Assembly (NCBI GenBank): GCA_034359265.1
Contig: CP136891.1
Coordinates: forward strand, 59,062,001 to 59,126,000
Direction: 5' to 3'
Source: Canna indica
Lineage: Eukaryota > Streptophyta > Magnoliopsida > Zingiberales > Cannaceae
DNA: 64,000 nucleotides
In this document: in pieces, positions 34,000 through 46,561 of the stretch
Numbering within the stretch: position 1 is the first letter of the stretch
How the letters are laid out: each line of letters begins with the position of its first letter
Position numbers and translations under genes: made by a program
Notes under the pieces: generated by a model
The model's database searches: none
Told to the model about the DNA's origin: nothing
What the model saw: only the letters and a program-made list of their open reading frames with translations

Positions 34000-36723
34000 A
34001 TTATTTTTCCTTTTATGTGTATTTGCCAGCCTAGCTGACTAGTTCGTGGTCGAGTCGAGTCGACTCATGGTCCGGAGCGAACTTGCGAGCTTGCGTAAGT
34101 AGAATATAAATTTATGAATTTATGAATTTTTAGGCTTGGGTAGTTGAGAGTATTTAATTTGGTGTGTGTGTGTGTGCATAATTGATATTATGTTCATATG
34201 AGTATTTAATTAATTTTTTGTGATTTATTAGAATGAGATTAATTAAATTATTTAAGTCTATTAGGTTAACGGATTTTGGTTTTGGCTTAAGGTGAATGCG
34301 GGTTGTGAATTAAGGGTTTAAGGGGTTAGGGTTGAGGAGGGTGTATAAAAACCCCCCTCATGGCTTGTGGCTCCTATTTTGGAGCCACCTAAAAAGTTGA
34401 GAAATGGAGCCAGCCGCCAAGCCAAGCTAAGCCGCCAGCCCCCTTTCTCTTTCTCCTTGGAGCCGCCACCCAAAGCCAAGCCGAGTCGTTTGCTTTTCTT
34501 CCTATCCACTCCTCTCTTCTTTCCCTTTCTCCTTGGAGCCGCTACCCAGTGCCAAGCTGAGCCGCCTGTTTTTCTTCCTCTCCACTCCTCTCTTCTTTCC
34601 CCTTGGAGCCAAGCCAAGAGGAGCCATCTGAGCTAGCCCCTCTCCTTCCCCTTTCTCCCTCTCTCCAAGCCGGCGGATTGGAGTGAGCCGCCGCCCCTTG
34701 GAGCCATTTTTTGGGTTAAGCCGTCAACCTTTTCAAGCCGGATTCGAGGGCCGTTGTCCGGGATTTCTTTCCTAATATTTTTCCAAATTAAGGTGAGTGG
34801 TTTACCCTCTCTCTTCGAGATTTTAATCAGATTTTTTGAAGCCGTTCGTGATGGCTCGGTATTTATGCATTATTGTTCTTGGATTTTCTTCGAGTTCTTG
34901 CCATGTTTTCTTGATGTGCAAATCATGATTTATTCTCATAATTTGATTTCTTGATTTGTGGATTGCATGCTTAGGATTAAATCTGTGATTTTGGGTAGAA
35001 ATCATGTGGTAGGATTAAGATCTTGATAATGACTAATTAAGGGTTCTTGAGAAGGGGGTTCTTGATCTTAATGCTGAATTCTTGATTAAGGAATTCTTGT
35101 TATATATGCTAGTTTTCATTTAGTAAAAATTATGAGATTGTATGCATGATTGGCATGATGACTTGAACATGTGATGTTAGAAATTTGGGGATTTAATTCT
35201 GTAAAATTCGGATTTTATTCCTTGATGTGCTAGAAATTTCAGCTTTCTGAAATTTATATGATGTTTGTTGAATCTGGACTGATTTTTGATTTCTCTGTTA
35301 TTATGTGCTTAGATCTCTGAACATAGTTGTGTAACCTATCATTTCGACCAGAAAATATAGTTTAGAAACATAGGATACACTTTGGAGAGTATATTCGGGG
35401 TATACACAGCACTTCTGGGTAGAACTAAACCCTAAAATAAAACCCTAATTGAGATGATCTAAATATTAATTCTATAATTAAAATTGGGTTTAAGGATGAG
35501 CATAATCTGTTATGAACCAACTTATAAGGTATTCATGAAATAAAACCACACGGGTTCATGACATTACGGGTCTAAGGGACAGGGGTCGAATTTGGAGTGT
35601 TGAGATACTTCATAATGAGGACACCCCTAGGATACCATAGGAGAATCTTGACTTAGGTCTTGATGCGCCATATCCTTGGGAATGACGGAGTGGCTCGATT
35701 AGGAGCCGGGGTTCGGGCTACGCCCGGGTGGTTGGACACCAAAATTCCCAACTTGCAGGATAAGTTCGGAGAGCCTTTCTCGAATATCCTAGTATGTGTT
35801 GTTGCCTTCGGCATGATGGGCTTCGGCCCGATGCACTTCTCTAGTATGTGTTGTTGCCTTCGGCATGGTGGGCTTCGGCCCGATGCACTTCTCTAGTATG
35901 TGTTGTTGCCTTCGGCCCGATGCACTTCTCTAGTTTGTGTTGTTACCTTCGGCATTGTGGGCTTCGGCCCGATGCACTTCACTAGTATGTGTTGTTGCCT
36001 TCGGCATAATGGGCTTTGGCCCGATGCACTTCTCTAGTATGTGTTGTTGCCTTCGGCATGGTGGGCTTCGGCCCGATGCAGTTCTTTGGTATGTGTTGTT
36101 GCCTTCGGGCATGGTGGGCTTCGACCTGATGCACTTCCTTGGAGGGTTAGAGGTCGTGGGCATGGGTGGCTTGTTGGCCTGGTAGCTAGTCACACCCTTG
36201 TAACATTGCCTCTATAAAGATAGATATATTCTTGTTATCTCTGTGATGTTGATTGGTGGGGGTTGGTAAAATTGCTCACTGAGTTCTTTGAACTCACCCG
36301 TTGTCGTTGTTTTGTTTTATTTTGCAGAGCCTGACCGGTGAGGTGGGCTGGAGCACTTGGCGCAACTGGAGGGCAGAGGAGCCACATGATCTCATAGTAG
36401 TCCTATTTAGGGGCCATAGTCGAGTCTGTAATAGGTTGTTATGCACTTTTATTTTGGTTTTTGGAGTTATAGTCCCGCTGAGACATTCACATTTTATTCA
36501 GTTTTATTTATTAAAAGAACTGTTGCTCTTCGCTTTATTTCCGCACTTGAGATATGTATTAAAAACATTGTTGTTTTGAAATGAAAATCTGTTTTGGTTC
36601 TTTTATTATTAAAAGTTGTTATTTACTTGTTGCTTATGATGTTGGCATGTGCATGAATTAGGCTTCGGGGTATAGGTACGTATACCCTGGCCAGTCACGT
36701 GAACCTGCAATTGGGGCGTGACA
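34000..36723 (+). mobile_element. gypsy-like LTR ending at 36723
   Basis: The right end GGGGCGTGACA (to 36723) matches the end style of the LTR at 12944-15768. A TATA box (TATAAAA, 34344-34350) is followed by a GC-richer stretch, and the 3' quarter has the same kind of sequence before the end. The left end was not located; 34000 is an approximation. It contains a 52-bp tandem array. Frames at 34318-34636 show no domain. Confidence 0.55.
35792..36142 (+). repeat. 52-bp tandem array (7 units)
   Basis: Units start GTATGTGTTGTTGCCTTCGG at 35792, 35844, 35896, 35933 (variant), 35985, 36037 and 36089. The unit at 35896 is shortened to 37 bp. Because 52 is not a multiple of three, coding is unlikely. 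Confidence 0.92.
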
Positions 36724-37251
36724 CAAAAGCATAAAGGCATGTTTCATTCATGACGCCCCACAAAGGGCAGATCTACACTTACAAACCCACAAAGGATTAT
36801 TTACAAGTAGAGAAATAAGTAACGAAGATATGCAAAGATGTCGACATATATAATTAATGGAGGAAAAATATTTTAATACAGCTGTCGAAGACCATAAGAG
36901 GGAAAAGGAAATACTCATCTCCACATCCACATCCATGCTGGACCACAAGCAGATGTCAACGCTAATTGTGAACCATAAAAACAACAACCTCGGTCCGGAG
37001 GGACCAAGAACTATTATTGACAAAAATGAAGAGGCACGAGATGACCAGACGCTTCAAAGAGCAGGATGGCCGACTGGGGAGAATGATGTTTGGTATGTAA
37101 GCCCCACGGTGCAAACTCATCGCAGCTCGCCAATCGCAGGTCTTTAGCCACCTCCGTCGTCGAGGCTAGCCTCGCACCTCCCACCTTCCTCTTAAGCCCA
37201 GCGGTGTGAACCCATGACGATCTATGATCTACTCATTACCAGCCCAAGGCT
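36724..37251 (-). repeat. repeat R1, left part (LTR-like)
   Basis: 37030-37250 is closely similar to 57890-58085. Together with 38867-39300 it makes one repeat that is interrupted by LTR E. On the minus strand it looks like an LTR, with a TATA-like CTATAAAAGC at 38951-38960. No genes. Confidence 0.6.
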
Positions 37252-38866
37252 TGTTGGTGAAATGACCACACTAGAGGGGGGGTGAATAGTGTGTTTACTA
37301 ATCTTTTCGCCTAATTCCAATTTTAAACGTTTCTTAAACTACTTACGCAATTCACAAATTATGTAGCAAGCGGAAGCAAGATAAATAATTAGCAATTCAA
37401 TACGCAAAGGAAACAATGCTAATATTTTAATTTATAGTGGTTCGGACCCAATGCCTACTCCACTACCTAAGCACACCACTTAGGATTTCCAAACTAGTTT
37501 TACTAGATTAATTAATTTTCTTACAATAAGGACTTTACACGGGAAAATCTCCACTCTCAAACCGAAGGCACTTCCACACCCGGAAGTATTCTGCCTTCCT
37601 ACCGAGAGCACTCTCCCACCTCAACCTTAAGGACAACTCAACTAATCCTAGCAAACTACGTTTACACCGGTGGATGTAAACCTCAAACACCAAGGCTACC
37701 ACCCAATTTCAAGACCTACACTCTAGGTCTTACACTAACTCAAATACAAATAAATAAACAAGAACATACAATGCTAAATGGAGCAATAAATCAAACAATA
37801 AAATACTTAGCTCCACAACAAACTCCCTAGTCCTCTTGATGCCTCTAGGTGATGAATCGATGAAGCTTTGAAGGCTATATCAAGAAATGGAGAGGTCAAA
37901 CTAGGGTTTCAAGAATGGTTGCTCAATCAAGCACAAAGATCTTCAAAATATGACTCTATGGAAGCTTAGATGATCATGGAAGGCACTCAAAGGCTTATAT
38001 TTATAAGCCATGAAGGTAGAGACCCAAAATAGCACTCAACAGCTCGAAATAGAGTTGTTTTCCGTCATCCGGTCATAGGTTGATCGATCGTCGGTCAACC
38101 GACTGAGCGACCACTGAGCGACTGAATGGCTTCTGCCACTTTTGGGCACCATTCAGTCGACCAAAACTGGAAAAATCAGCCCAATTTGCTGACTTTTCTG
38201 CTTGTTTGCTAGTTTCTGGGTTCGATCTTCGCCAAGTCCTCTTATATAACATTTCTTAACTTTATGTAACTTTAAAACATAAATGTTATATTAGGCTTAC
38301 CCCCATTTGGATTCAATAAAAATATCTAAAAGGTCAAAATCCTTAACAATCAAAATCTAACTTTTGGGGTCTAATATAAATTTTCGAAAACCGAAAAATT
38401 TATAATCTCCTGGGTCAAATATAGGTAGGCTAAAGGCTTCCAAAAAATCCTTAAAAATATCTCGTTATCTAGTTTTTAACTAAGTAACAATTATCGGCAT
38501 TTTTGGTGCCAAGAAAATATCTAGGTCATATAGCCGTCCAAGGAGCTCCCTAGGCTTAGTGAGTTTCAGGGTCTTTTCTAATTTTTTAAGTTTTCAGATT
38601 TTGGGGTTCGGGTTTGGTTTTTGGGTTCTTATGCATCATCATGAGAATTTACAACATAAGCTAGATACCTTAGACCTAAACTTTAACTTCCCGAAGAATC
38701 CCGAACGTCGACGAGTGTCCTTGCCGATTTCTCCGATTTTTCCAATCGCGGACGTCGTACGCTAACCGACTTGGATCCTGAAAGTATTTCTCAATGAAAC
38801 ATTAGTTCCATGTTTGTTATCATCAAAACCGAGATTAAGACCAAGGTTGAAAATCTTAGGCCAACA
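37252..38866 (-). mobile_element. solo copia LTR (copy E)
   Basis: It starts TGTTGGTGAAATG on plus and ends CCAACA at 38866, flanked by AGGCT (37247-37251) and AGACT (38867-38871). The homologous R1 copy at about 58080 shows the uninterrupted site. It has the family's CACTAGAGGGGGGGTGAATAG motif at the left, a TATA box on minus near 38000 and a few GGTCAACC/GATCGATC palindromes at about 38070-38160. Confidence 0.9.
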
Positions 38867-39420
38867 AGACTGACTCCCGGAGGAACGATAATCTCTGATA
38901 CTTCCCATTCTATGGCAAACTCACACATATATAACATAAAGATGCGTGGGGCTTTTATAGGCCCGAGCAGAACCTTCACCCTAATGGATGTTTTCCACCT
39001 TCGCACTAAGGGGGACACGTTTGTCAGTCAACAACCGGCACCTAAGTGCTTTGGAAACTTCTGATTGGATCTTTGGTCATAATTACTCCTTGTCATAATT
39101 AATAACTGCACAGAAGGTGGACACACCAAAAGACACCCTTCCTCCCATACAATCATCGCATTTATTCCAAAAACCAAAGGATCACAAAGCAGTAATCCTA
39201 ACTCTCGCCAGGGTCTCTTAATCAACACAATGATCGCCCCAAGCCCTCTGAGCTAGGATGGCTGACTAGCCTCGGTGCCCCCTCTAGTTGGGAATATCTC
39301 TCCAACCAATGCCACTCTGGGTCAAGAGCACAAAGTTTTTATAAATAACATACAACAATGAAAAGAAAAGTATAAATAACAGTATAAAGTTATACTTTGA
39401 CTTTTCTTTTGCTAGATTAC
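38867..39420 (-). repeat. repeat R1, right part
   Basis: 38875-39045 matches 58088-58255, and 39070-39235 matches 61900-62060. In the second copy those two parts are separated by the CACTA and Pack-MULE insertions. Confidence 0.75.
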
Positions 39421-41955
39421 TGTGCTAGATTACCTGAATTTTCCGATTGAAAGGGTCATTGAAGCTAGATAAAAAAAGAGGTACTGGCCCAGCCCTTGTC
39501 TTTGTTAAGTACTGGGTGAAATACTGGCCAAGGGAATCAATCTTTTGTACAAAACCAAAGAAATCAGGTATTCTTCCTATTCTATTGGAGATACTCATTT
39601 CGAATCATTATCTAAATGGAATTCCTAATCCTCCTTTTGGAATTTCATCGCCTGGAATCAACAATTGTTGAACTTGGCCCCAAAGAAACGTCCTCTGGTG
39701 AGATTCTTTTGTGCTTCCATTCATGTTTCCGCATCAACTTCGTGCCCAACCCAACATTCAATTCAACCTATAGTTGGTCGAGTGTTATCTTCCTTCTTCG
39801 ATGAGAGATGAATCTCCGACTCTTACCAAATCCTCGAGCGAGGCGAAGAAGCATATCGCTTTGCTTTGAACAGACATCCCCTCCCCTCTTCAACCAACCT
39901 TTGCGCATATCTTTGACTTGGAGATTCCCGGTCTTCTGCTTAGCCCTGACCCTGTTCACAAACTGGGACTCCACCTTTTCGTATCAAAAGAAAGCTTCTC
40001 TTTTATCTTGGAAAAGTGATGATCTTGTATCTTCGGAAAGCCGTTCAAGTCAGGAATAGAGGTGGTTCATTTTTCTTTGTTCAATCGAGATTGGGTGGGT
40101 GTGAAGTCTATCACAAATGAAAAATTGTTTAGGTGCTTTTTCTGTCTTTGGTTTCATCGCTTGTTGTTTCGTCTGGTTCAATAATACCGCTTCTCCTAGT
40201 GAGTTTGACAGGTCCACCGGGCTAGAAGCTTCTCAAGCAAAAGCATTTACTTTTCTTTTCTAGTTAGAGACCAACCAACGTCTTGGGGCTAAGGTGGGAT
40301 CTGCTCAAGGACCACTGGTTTAGGTAAATATCTCATGCATTCCGGGGAGGTTCTTTTTGGAGGAGAAACTATGCGCTTTTTGAAAATGGTCGGAAAAGAA
40401 AAAATGCACCGGGTTTCAATTCGATTTCCGGATAGTTGATGCAAAAAAGACAAAACGGGATTGGATTTCCGAAAGGAAGGTTAGATACCTTCTACTCCGC
40501 ACTCTCAGTAGGGCCTTCACAACAAAGGAAGACGGGTGCCACACCTTATTAGTCTTAGTTGATTCTACTATCTTATCTACTTTAGGATTTCCTCTTGCTG
40601 TTGATTCCGTCTTGATAGTGCCAATTGATGCAGAGAAGTTTGACACAGATATTCTATGAGCAGAAGGTTTGATGTCCACAAAAGGAATTGACAGTGAATC
40701 CCATCAGTAGAATAGAAGAAAGGCTAGTGCCGATTAGCATAAAAACGAGCTCTCCTAGAAATTCATGTAATGAAACTGGCTTGGCCGGCTTAAATAGATT
40801 TAGAATCTAAGAAAGGCCAGGGGAAGTCGCTTGGACCGCCAACAACTACAATTTCGACTCAAACAGCAAGGGAATACCTTTCCATTTCTGGGGAAGACTT
40901 ATAGACTACAGTGGGTTAGCTCGAAGGCAGAAGCACTTCACCCAGTGCTTAAGACAACGAATTAGAAGCACCTGCCACTTGACAATCCTTGCCTATTGAG
41001 CCGTCTTCTTACTCCTCGGCAGAAAAAGACCCACAATGGGCACTTGTATAGAGTCAAAAAGTTCTCTCTTTCTTTTTGCTTTATACTTTATATGAATTGA
41101 GACAGGTTCGTTCATTCTCGACAGTGAATAAGCTGATGCTAGTTGAATCCCTATTCATAGGGGTGTGGAGCCATTTTGAGTCGGAATAGACATAAAGTTA
41201 GGAAAAAGGATCTTGTCTGGGGCAAGTTAGAAGATTTCATACATTTCCAGGCCTGCTCCCTTTCATGCGGACACTTTTCCCCTTTTGGTCCCCTTGATAA
41301 AGAAAAGAAAAAAGGACCAAAAAAGAAAAGAAACCAGAGGAACGAACACAAGCGCGGACTCTTTCCTTGATTTGCTTCCGATTTTTTATCCTTAAAAAGA
41401 AAAGAAAAAAGAAAAGAAAAACCGTTAAAGCAAAAGCAAGCAAGCCCCAAAGCAGGAAGGCAGCTGACAAGCTGAGGGGCGGTCGTTCGGTCGCCTATGA
41501 TAGACGGACCAATTGGTCAAAAATGGGTTTGTGCCGCAGGTGTTGAACGATCTACTCTACATAGGTGTGGGCTTACATGGCTAGGGCTCATAAGCCCTTT
41601 CTTTCATTGGCCCTGGTCGATCACTTTTTTGGGCCGGGATCGAGAAGTGGAAGTCATAAAAATGAGATGTTTCTCTTCGCACCTCAAATCAAGAGGAAGG
41701 GTAGCTTGTCAAACTGGCCTAACTATTTCAAATTATAGCTGTGTTTGTTCCGGCTATTCTTCTCCCATCTCCACTGAGCAGCCATCCCCCCAAGCCCCCC
41801 AAGGGGATGTGGAGGAGGGGATTTCTCTTTCTACGACTTCCCCCAGTAGCCACTGACACGGTCGGGTTCTCGCACCGAACCCTCCCTCAACACAGCTTGC
41901 TTTTAGCCGCTTTTCCGTTCCTCAGGTCAAATCATGAGCTAGATTTTGGGGTGAG
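39421..41955. other. possible mitochondrial DNA insertion (NUMT)
   Basis: Base composition and texture change abruptly. The sequence is closer to even GC and lacks transposon termini, with the purine-rich, GAAAGAAAAG-type style of plant mitochondrial intergenic DNA. The block 41490-41740 reads like conserved mitochondrial non-coding or intron sequence, but I could not name a gene. Open frames (39447-40679, 41151-41959) show no domain. Confidence 0.4.
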
Positions 41956-42478
41956 TTAGGCCTTCTAATTTCTTAACACAACATACCTATACCAAGTTGG
42001 AAACTAAGCATCAAATCATGCTCGCTAAACATAATATTTTCAGCATCAATGTATATAAACGAAAGTGCATATTTCAGCTTGCAAGGGATACCAACAAGCT
42101 AAAAAATTCACAACAACCAACTGAACTTTTGTAGCTGAAACTTATTAGCCATCAACTTGAATTATATACCCAATTTCTTCAGTGATAAGTCAAGCATATA
42201 TCAGAGGTTTCTAACACAAAATTTATCCTCTAACCTATGATGTTTCAGTGCTTACTTTAAACATAAGCAGCTGAAATTTTAGATTACACCTTCGGCCCGT
42301 GAACTCGCCAAACCCCACTCTATGAACAGTGCTAAGACTTCGGCAACTCGTAACATGGCTACCGCGTCGTCACCCACTCCAAACATTAAGTTTTTAGCTG
42401 AGTAGGGTTAAGGAATATGCCTTTAGGTCTCAGTACTTCAGCCGCAATCACACACCCCATTTAAGCCAACATACCAAC
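41956..42478 (-). repeat. LTR-like repeat, left part
   Basis: No gene. The text resembles the 3' half of a gypsy LTR on the minus strand and resumes at 44206 beyond solo LTR F. The termini were not located. Confidence 0.35.
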
Positions 42479-44205
42479 TGTTGGCTTAAGGTTTTCAACC
42501 TTGGTCTTAATCTCGGTTTTGATGATAACAAACATGGAACTAATGTTTCATTGAGAAATCTTTCAGGTTCCAAGTCGGTTAGCGCTCGACATCCCTGATC
42601 TAAAAAATCGAAGATATCGGAGAAATCGGCAAGGACGCTCGTCGGCGCTCGAGATTCTTCAAGAAGTTAGAGTTTAGGTTTAGGGTGTCTAGATATGTTG
42701 TATATCATCTTTATGATGCAAACAACCCTAAAACCAAACCCGAAACCCAAAATATGAAAACCCGAAAATCGCTATGAATTCACTAAGCCTAAGGAGCTCC
42801 TTGGAGGCTATATGACCTAGATAGTTTTCTAACATAAAAAATGGCGGTAATTGTTCATTGGGTTAAAATTAGATAACGAGATATTTTTTAGGAATTTTTG
42901 GAAGCCTTTAACCTAACCATATTTGACCTGAAAAATTAGAAAAGTTCTATTTTCCGAAAATTTGTACTAGACCCCAAAAGCTAGATTTTGATTCTTAATG
43001 ATTTTGATTTTTTAGATATTTTTATTGAATCCAAATGGGGGATAATCCTTATATAACATTTATGTTTTAAAGTTATTATAAGTAGACTTAGTGAAGACGG
43101 AACTAGAAACTAGCAAACAAGCAAAGAAAACCAAGTAACCAAACTGCCCAGTCTAGGTTCGGTCGACCGACAGAGGCCAAAAATTAGCAAAACGTGCATC
43201 GGTCGACCGGATTGAGGATCGCAGAATCGCGACTCTAGCATAACGGCTTCGGTCGACCGAATTGGAGATTGATGAGCCCACGACTCATTCGGTCAACCCG
43301 TCGGTCGACCGAACAACCCGATTAAGTCACAGAAGGGCAGCGGTCGCTAGGCGGTCGATCGGTCGGTCGATCGGCAAGCGATCGAGCGACGGTAACGGCT
43401 AGTTTTTCTCCCGTTGAGTTGTCGTTTCATTGAGGGGTTATAAATACTCCTCTCCATCCTTCATTAACCTCTCTTAACAATTGATCCAAGCTTACATTGA
43501 GCCAATTCTTGATCAATCTAAAGCATTTCTTGAGCCATCCCTCTACAATCCCTAGTTTCGAGGATAACACCTTCATTTAGCCTTCAAGATTTATCGATTC
43601 AGCATCTCAAGGCATCAAGAGGACTAGGGAGTGTCTTTTGGAGCTAAGTATAGTTTGATTGATTTATTGCTCCAATTGTTATTGTATTTTATTATTTATT
43701 TTGATTGTACATCAAGTGTGTAAACCTAGATTGCTAGGTTTGATTGAGTTGGTGGTTGCCTTGGTGTTAAGGCTTAAACCCACAATTGTAAACTTAGTTT
43801 ACTAGGATTAGTTCTTCTTGTCCTTAGGATTGAGGTGGGAGAGTGCTCTCAGTAGGAAGGCATAGACTTCTAGGTGTGGAAGTGCCTTCGGTGTGAGAGC
43901 GTAGACTCTCCGGTGAAATCGTCCTTGTTGTAAAGGAAACAAGAAAATCTAGTAAAGTTAGTTTGGAAATCCTAAGCGGGGTGTTTAGGTAATGGAGTAG
44001 GCATTGGGGCTGAACCACTATAAATTCTTGTGTTTGCATTGATATCTTGTTTGTTTTAATTATTTTATCATTTATCGCTTCTGCATTTAGTCGTCGAATT
44101 ATAATTTGCCTAAAGTAACCAAAGAAATGATTAAAATCGGATTTATGCTAACTGATTAGTAAATACACTATTCACCCCTCTCTAGTGTGGTCATTTCAAC
44201 CAACA
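42479..44205 (+). mobile_element. solo copia LTR (copy F)
   Basis: TGTTGGCTTAAGG at the start, CCAACA at the end, and a perfect 5-bp duplication CCAAC (42474-42478 and 44206-44210). A TATA box lies at 43439-43445. It is the longest copy (1727 bp) because of the palindrome cluster at 43155-43395. Confidence 0.95.
43155..43395. repeat. CGGTCGACCG palindrome cluster in U3 of LTR F
   Basis: At least five CGGTCGACCG or close variants are seen, plus GGTCGATCGGTCGGTCGATC runs, all within 300 bp upstream of the TATA box. Related clusters lie at 17878-18063 (C), 22490-22633 (D), 38070-38160 (E) and 45430-45495 (H), but not in A or B. Confidence 0.9.
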
Positions 44206-45092
44206 CCAACGGGTTTTAGGAATAAGGACAGCCCCTAGGCTACCCTGTCCTAACATAAACTAACCAGTTAAAGACCCCTCCCCAATCAGACTTAAACCAT
44301 AAGGAAATCCACATGGAATCGCGAGGGAAAACAAAATTTTTAGCAATTCAGAAATTCTTCTTCATGGTTCAGTCCATACAAGGACCTTCTCCTCAATGAT
44401 CTAGCCTCAAACTTGGTCATAAGACCCGCCCTACCACAGCCGAATCTACACAAGGACTCACTCTTCGGAGAAATTGAGTTTTACGGATCGAATCGATCTT
44501 TAAAAAAAAAATTCTTTTCAAGAAATTTCAGAATCTCCATATGCCACACAAGCTCAACCAAATCCAATGGAAATAAAACCCTTAACCACTCACCTAGACT
44601 TGAAGAAGAAGGAGAAGAAGACGATTGCGCTGAAGCTTCGCGACAACGGAATCCGACAACGACAACTCTGGCCAACCCAAGGTGCGCCCCTTCTCTCTTC
44701 TGCCTAGGGATGTGTGCGCCTCCTCCTTGGAGCTATATGGTCATCCCAATATTTTATATTTTTCTTTTTTTCATTAATGTAGTGAAATTACTAATGTGCC
44801 CCCCCTCTTAAGTTAACTCAACTTAAGCTAGCCTAGATTCAACCAAACCACTTACAACTCGATTTCCAGATCCGACTCGAACCCAACATCCAAAAACACT
44901 ATAAATTAAATAAATTCTTCACGCACAAGGGCCATACTTCCAATCGCGCCCTCCGGCGATTCGCTCAACCCGCTCTGATGTCCTTCCCGACTTTCCCGCT
45001 GCACCCCTAGTTAAATAAAATTAGCACTAGTATTACATGAAATGGCGAATCTTTGCCTCATGACATTGAATTAATGATGAGATACAACCTAC
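44206..45092 (-). repeat. LTR-like repeat, right part
   Basis: This continues 41956-42478. It holds a GC-richer stretch and no domain. The frames at 44413-44811 are not recognisable. It ends at solo LTR H. Confidence 0.35.
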
Positions 45093-46561
45093 TGTTGGCC
45101 CAAGGATTACCCCTAGGCTTTGATCTCTATTTTGATGATAACAAACATGAAACTAATGTATTTGTGTAGTTTTGAGTTCAGGTTGATGTTGCGATGGGTG
45201 TGCAAACTTCGTTCCGAAAAATACAAAAAATATCAAAAATGGCTCCGACGACGACCGCGTAGAAAATCTAGGATTAGAAATGGAAATCATGTAATATGAC
45301 TCTAGGAATACATCCCAAACTTGATTGTAATATTATACAAGTTAAATCTCAGAAACGGAACCAAAAAACGAAGTTCGCGAGAAGAAATCAACAAGAAAAT
45401 GATGATTCCTAGGTTCAGTCGCAAGGGTGGCCGACCGATCGTAGCCCGAAATGCACAGAATGCTCCGATCGCTCGGTCGATCGACCGGACCAGCGATCAG
45501 ACGGCGCCAACGGGCAGAAAAACGCTCGTTGGGTGCCACAACCGAGTGAGGGGTTATAAGTACCCCTCACCAACCTTCACTAAACCCTCTTAATCATTCA
45601 CTAAGCATTTGTAAGAGAGATTTGAGCCTTTTATATTGACTTTGTTACTGAGATATTGGACTTGTTTAATTTATTTTGTTTGGATATTGATACTTCAATT
45701 TTGCATTTGAATAGTTTTTATACTATCGTGGATAATTATCAATATAAATATAATTGTTTTGATGTATATCTTGGTGTATTTGTGATGTGTGAATGAATGT
45801 GTGTATGAGTGTATGGGTGTGTGAGTTATGTATCAGATAATGTATCAATGTATCAATGAAAATTTTAAATTTTAAATTTTTTCGTTACTAGGTTCACATC
45901 ATCAGCAACGGCTTTCCCACGACCGTCCATGGGAAAGCCATTGCTAAAAGTGTATCGAAAGCCGTTGCTGATGACCTACAGCGACGGGGTTTTACTAACG
46001 GCGTTGCTACGGACTCAGTGGCCGTTGCTATTAATGTTATCAGAAATAGCTCCGGGTCCGTGGTAAAATCGTTGCTGATAATATTTTTAGCAATGGCCCG
46101 AGCGGCCGTTGCTGATCCGTTGCTAAGTTATCAGCAACGCGACTTTCTGTCACGGCTCCATTACAACGGCTCGGTCGTTGCTGATGGTCTTCAGCAACGG
46201 TTCAGCAACGGCATCAGCCGTTGCTGATGACCATTTTTCTAGTAGTGTAAATTTGATTTCCACGCGCAAGCTTCGACGATCGTTTATCCAATCGAAGTGT
46301 TCTTCTCGCCTCGACTCCGGCTTCGATTCGAGCTCTACAACTTGAGGAGTTGGAGACATTGAAGGCTTAGCAAAGAACACTATTGTTGGGTTTACTCTTT
46401 TGCTCCTTTAGTTCTTGTTTTATTTATTGTTAAATATGATTTTCATTGATAGCTTATAAGGTGTGCTAAGTAAACATCCTAGGGTTTTCACTTCTCAATT
46501 AGTCGCTAGTTTTAATCCAATACTATTCAACCCCCCTTCTAGTGTGGGTATTTGAACAACA
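45093..46561 (+). mobile_element. solo copia LTR (copy H)
   Basis: TGTTGGCCCAAGG at the start, CCCCCCTTCTAGTGTGGG near the end and AACAACA at the end, with a perfect 5-bp duplication CCTAC (45088-45092 and 46562-46566). A TATA box lies at 45555-45561 with GGTCGATCGACCG motifs upstream. A CACTA-like block ending at 46247 interrupts its R/U5 part. Confidence 0.92.
45629..46247. mobile_element. CACTA-like insert with CAGCAACGGC motif
   Basis: The right end is TTTCTAGTAGTG (to 46247), the reverse complement of a CACTACTAGAAA-type terminus. The last 350 bp hold about twelve copies of CAGCAACGGC / GCCGTTGCTG in both orientations. The left border is uncertain (45629 is an estimate from comparison with other LTR copies). 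No transposase. The same terminus and motif occur at 61480-61898. Confidence 0.7.

Noticed and set aside
35937..36185. Open frames on both strands with repeated peptide text
   Set aside because: They come from the 52-bp tandem array, whose period is not a multiple of three.
41151..41470. Open frames in the GAAAAGAAAAG block
   Set aside because: Low-complexity purine tract with hydrophobic antisense text and no domain.
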